Assembly (NCBI GenBank): GCA_946407065.1
Contig: CAMJMQ010000016.1
Span: 1 to 64,000, forward strand
Direction: 5' to 3'
DNA from: an uncultured Clostridia bacterium
GTDB lineage: Bacteria; Bacillota; Clostridia; Oscillospirales; Acutalibacteraceae
Length of the DNA stretch: 64,000 nt
The notes under the pieces were generated by a model. It made no database searches, had not been told where the DNA came from, and was given only the letters and a program-made list of their open reading frames with translations. A program made the translations under genes and the position numbers. Positions 63,116 to 64,000 of the stretch are shown piece after piece (the stretch's first letter is position 1; every line of letters begins with the position of its first letter).

Positions 63116-63331
63116 ATAAACATAAAGAAGTGGAACGCGCGGCTGTCGCTGCTGACTGTCGTGTTGTTTTTGATACATGAGGGGTATCATTTGTATGCCT
63201 ACACTGCCATGTATCACAATCCGACTCTGACAAAGGTCACGGGCTACGCGCTTGCCGCGGCGTTGGGACTGCACGTGATCCTGTCGATCATGAGCGTTTT
63301 TGTCCTGCATGACGCAAAGAAGGTCGCCTAG
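63116..63331 (+). CDS. Small two-helix membrane protein, ATA at the start position
   Basis: This frame is absent from the ORF track because no ATG, GTG or TTG opens it. Translated from ATA at 63116 it gives x-N-IKKWNARLSLLTVVLFLIHEG, then a second helix 'VTGYALAAALGLHVILSIMSVFVL' and a charged end HDAKKVA, 71 residues. The fold recalls fumarate-reductase-type membrane anchors found as small genes in Clostridia; I am not sure of that. GAGGAG lies five bases before the ATA, and a promoter lies upstream. Either ATA is used as a rare start or the start codon was lost by one base change (ATG to ATA). Confidence 0.65.
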   Translation: MNIKKWNARLSLLTVVLFLIHEGYHLYAYTAMYHNPTLTKVTGYALAAALGLHVILSIMSVFVLHDAKKVA

Positions 63332-63387
63332 AAGATCCCGACTCTCGCGTCGATCGCGAAGATGAACCGCAGATAAAGGTGGGGAAT

Positions 63388-63852
63388 ATGAAAAGTAATT
63401 GTCGAAAATTGAACCATCATCATATACACGACCTTATCGCAATATCGGGAGCGGAGGGCTTCCCGTATCCGATCACGGAGGATATCGCGCGGGTCTATTG
63501 CCAAAGCAGGGCCGCGTCTGATTCAGGCGTGCAGACCTACGGCATTTTTGAAGACGACAAGCTCGTCAGCGTAATGACCGCCACCTTTTGCATGGTGTTT
63601 CCGTGTGAGGATTCCCCGAGCGGTCGGATCGCGCATATCAGCGGCGCTTATACGCTGCCCGATCACCGGCATCGTCATTACGCTACCGAGCTGTTGGCGG
63701 CGATAGAAGCGGACGCCAAAGCGTTCGGCGCGGATTATCTCTGCTGTGACAGCACAGCGGACGGCTTATATCTGCGCTTCGGCATGCAGCCGACGTCGGA
63801 TGACGAAACAAGAATGTGGAAAAAGCTAAAAAAAGAGGAGGAAAACATATGA
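63388..63852 (+). CDS. GNAT-family N-acetyltransferase
   Basis: The 154-aa protein has a GNAT core: 'YGIFEDDKLVSVMTATFC', 'GRIAHISGAYTLPDHRHRHYATELLAAIEADAKAFGADYLCCDSTADGLYLRFGMQPT', where 'HRHRHYATELL' replaces the usual Q/RxxGxG/A acetyl-CoA loop. It transfers an acetyl group to an unknown acceptor. The ATG at 63388 fits AAAGGTGGGG. Its stop overlaps the NhaC start (ATATGA). Confidence 0.82.
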   Translation: MKSNCRKLNHHHIHDLIAISGAEGFPYPITEDIARVYCQSRAASDSGVQTYGIFEDDKLVSVMTATFCMVFPCEDSPSGRIAHISGAYTLPDHRHRHYATELLAAIEADAKAFGADYLCCDSTADGLYLRFGMQPTSDDETRMWKKLKKEEENI

Positions 63853-64000
63853 TAGAAACAGGTTGGGTATCGATCCTGCCGCCCTTGATCGCGATCGTGC
63901 TCGCGCTGGTGACCAAAGAGGTATACTCGTCACTGTTTTTGGGCGTATTGTCCGGAATGGTGATCTATGTCGTGTCGGCGCAGGAGCCGTTCATGGCGGT
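63849..64000 (+). CDS. NhaC-family Na+/H+ antiporter, start only
   Basis: The first 50 residues (MIETGWVSILPPLIAIVLALVTKEVYSSLFLGVLSGMVIY) match the N-terminus of NhaC-type antiporters. The gene runs out of the window. It is translationally coupled to the GNAT gene, with AAAGAGGAGGAAAAC before the ATG. Confidence 0.82.
   Translation, partial: MIETGWVSILPPLIAIVLALVTKEVYSSLFLGVLSGMVIYVVSAQEPFMA

Overview
The window looks like chromosomal DNA of a Gram-positive anaerobe of the Clostridia, most likely a gut Oscillospiraceae/Ruminococcus-like organism. The reasons are moderate GC with strong GGAGG ribosome sites, consensus TTGACA-17-TATAAT promoters, a Veg homologue, DUF1858 and DUF1893 proteins, a clostridial feoA-feoA-feoB-Cys-rich-protein set, an ECF S component, and no respiratory genes. 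Naming a genus would be a guess.

Layout. (1) 1-2.96 kb: the 3' part of an initiator tRNA-fMet, then an AT-rich mini-island (YfbU-like protein, zinc-ribbon membrane protein, DUF6809 protein, alternating iteron-like array) bounded by near-identical repeats that carry the tRNA 3' end. (2) 3.1-5.0 kb: a cation/proton antiporter and, in the divergent intergenic space, three tandem stem-loops whose arms differ but stay paired around a conserved core. (3) 5.0-19.8 kb: a signalling block. It holds an RsbW-like kinase with a membrane SpoIIE/RsbU-type phosphatase, two GGDEF proteins, a phosphorelay operon (permease-histidine kinase-receiver fusion, receiver-GGDEF*-EAL, HPt, ECF-like-sensor-HD-GYP), and a PAS-GGDEF*-EAL protein. 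(4) 20.0-33.4 kb: a minus-strand eight-gene operon with a processive GT2 glycosyltransferase, a HEAT-repeat membrane protein, three paralogous extracytoplasmic glycosidase-like proteins (one lacking both catalytic Glu), an atypical HD-GYP protein, a coiled-coil peptide and a lipoprotein. It looks like an undescribed exopolysaccharide machine. (5) 33.5-35.9 kb: a secreted beta-helix-type protein behind a c-di-GMP-I (GEMM) riboswitch with its own promoter and terminator.

(6) 36-51.3 kb: mostly ordinary metabolism and transport. This covers nicotinamidase-like and NAD synthetase genes, a DMT transporter, an ECF S component, a bacitracin/lantibiotic-type ABC pair, a YdcF-like membrane protein, a membrane-anchored HAD phosphatase, CstA, a zinc-ribbon/beta-propeller-like protein, DUF1858, a PHP phosphatase, a second beta-helix lipoprotein, Veg and a GIY-YIG protein. 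(7) 51.4-58.6 kb: an iron/metal block (HMA protein, ABC exporter, two FeoA, FeoB, Cys-rich FeoB partner) with DtxR/IdeR-like boxes at consensus promoters. (8) 58.6-64 kb: a patch of palindromic repeats, a MarR-glutathione peroxidase-flavodoxin operon, an aldo/keto reductase-DUF1893-ECF operon, a small membrane protein whose start codon reads ATA, a GNAT enzyme and the start of an NhaC antiporter.

How it fits together (inference). Regions 3-5 form one c-di-GMP neighbourhood: synthesis (GGDEF), breakdown (two EAL, two HD-GYP), a phosphorelay that could gate breakdown, a glycan-building operon with its own HD-GYP, and a surface protein that reads c-di-GMP through RNA. No PilZ domain is seen in the window, so the riboswitch is the only receptor found.
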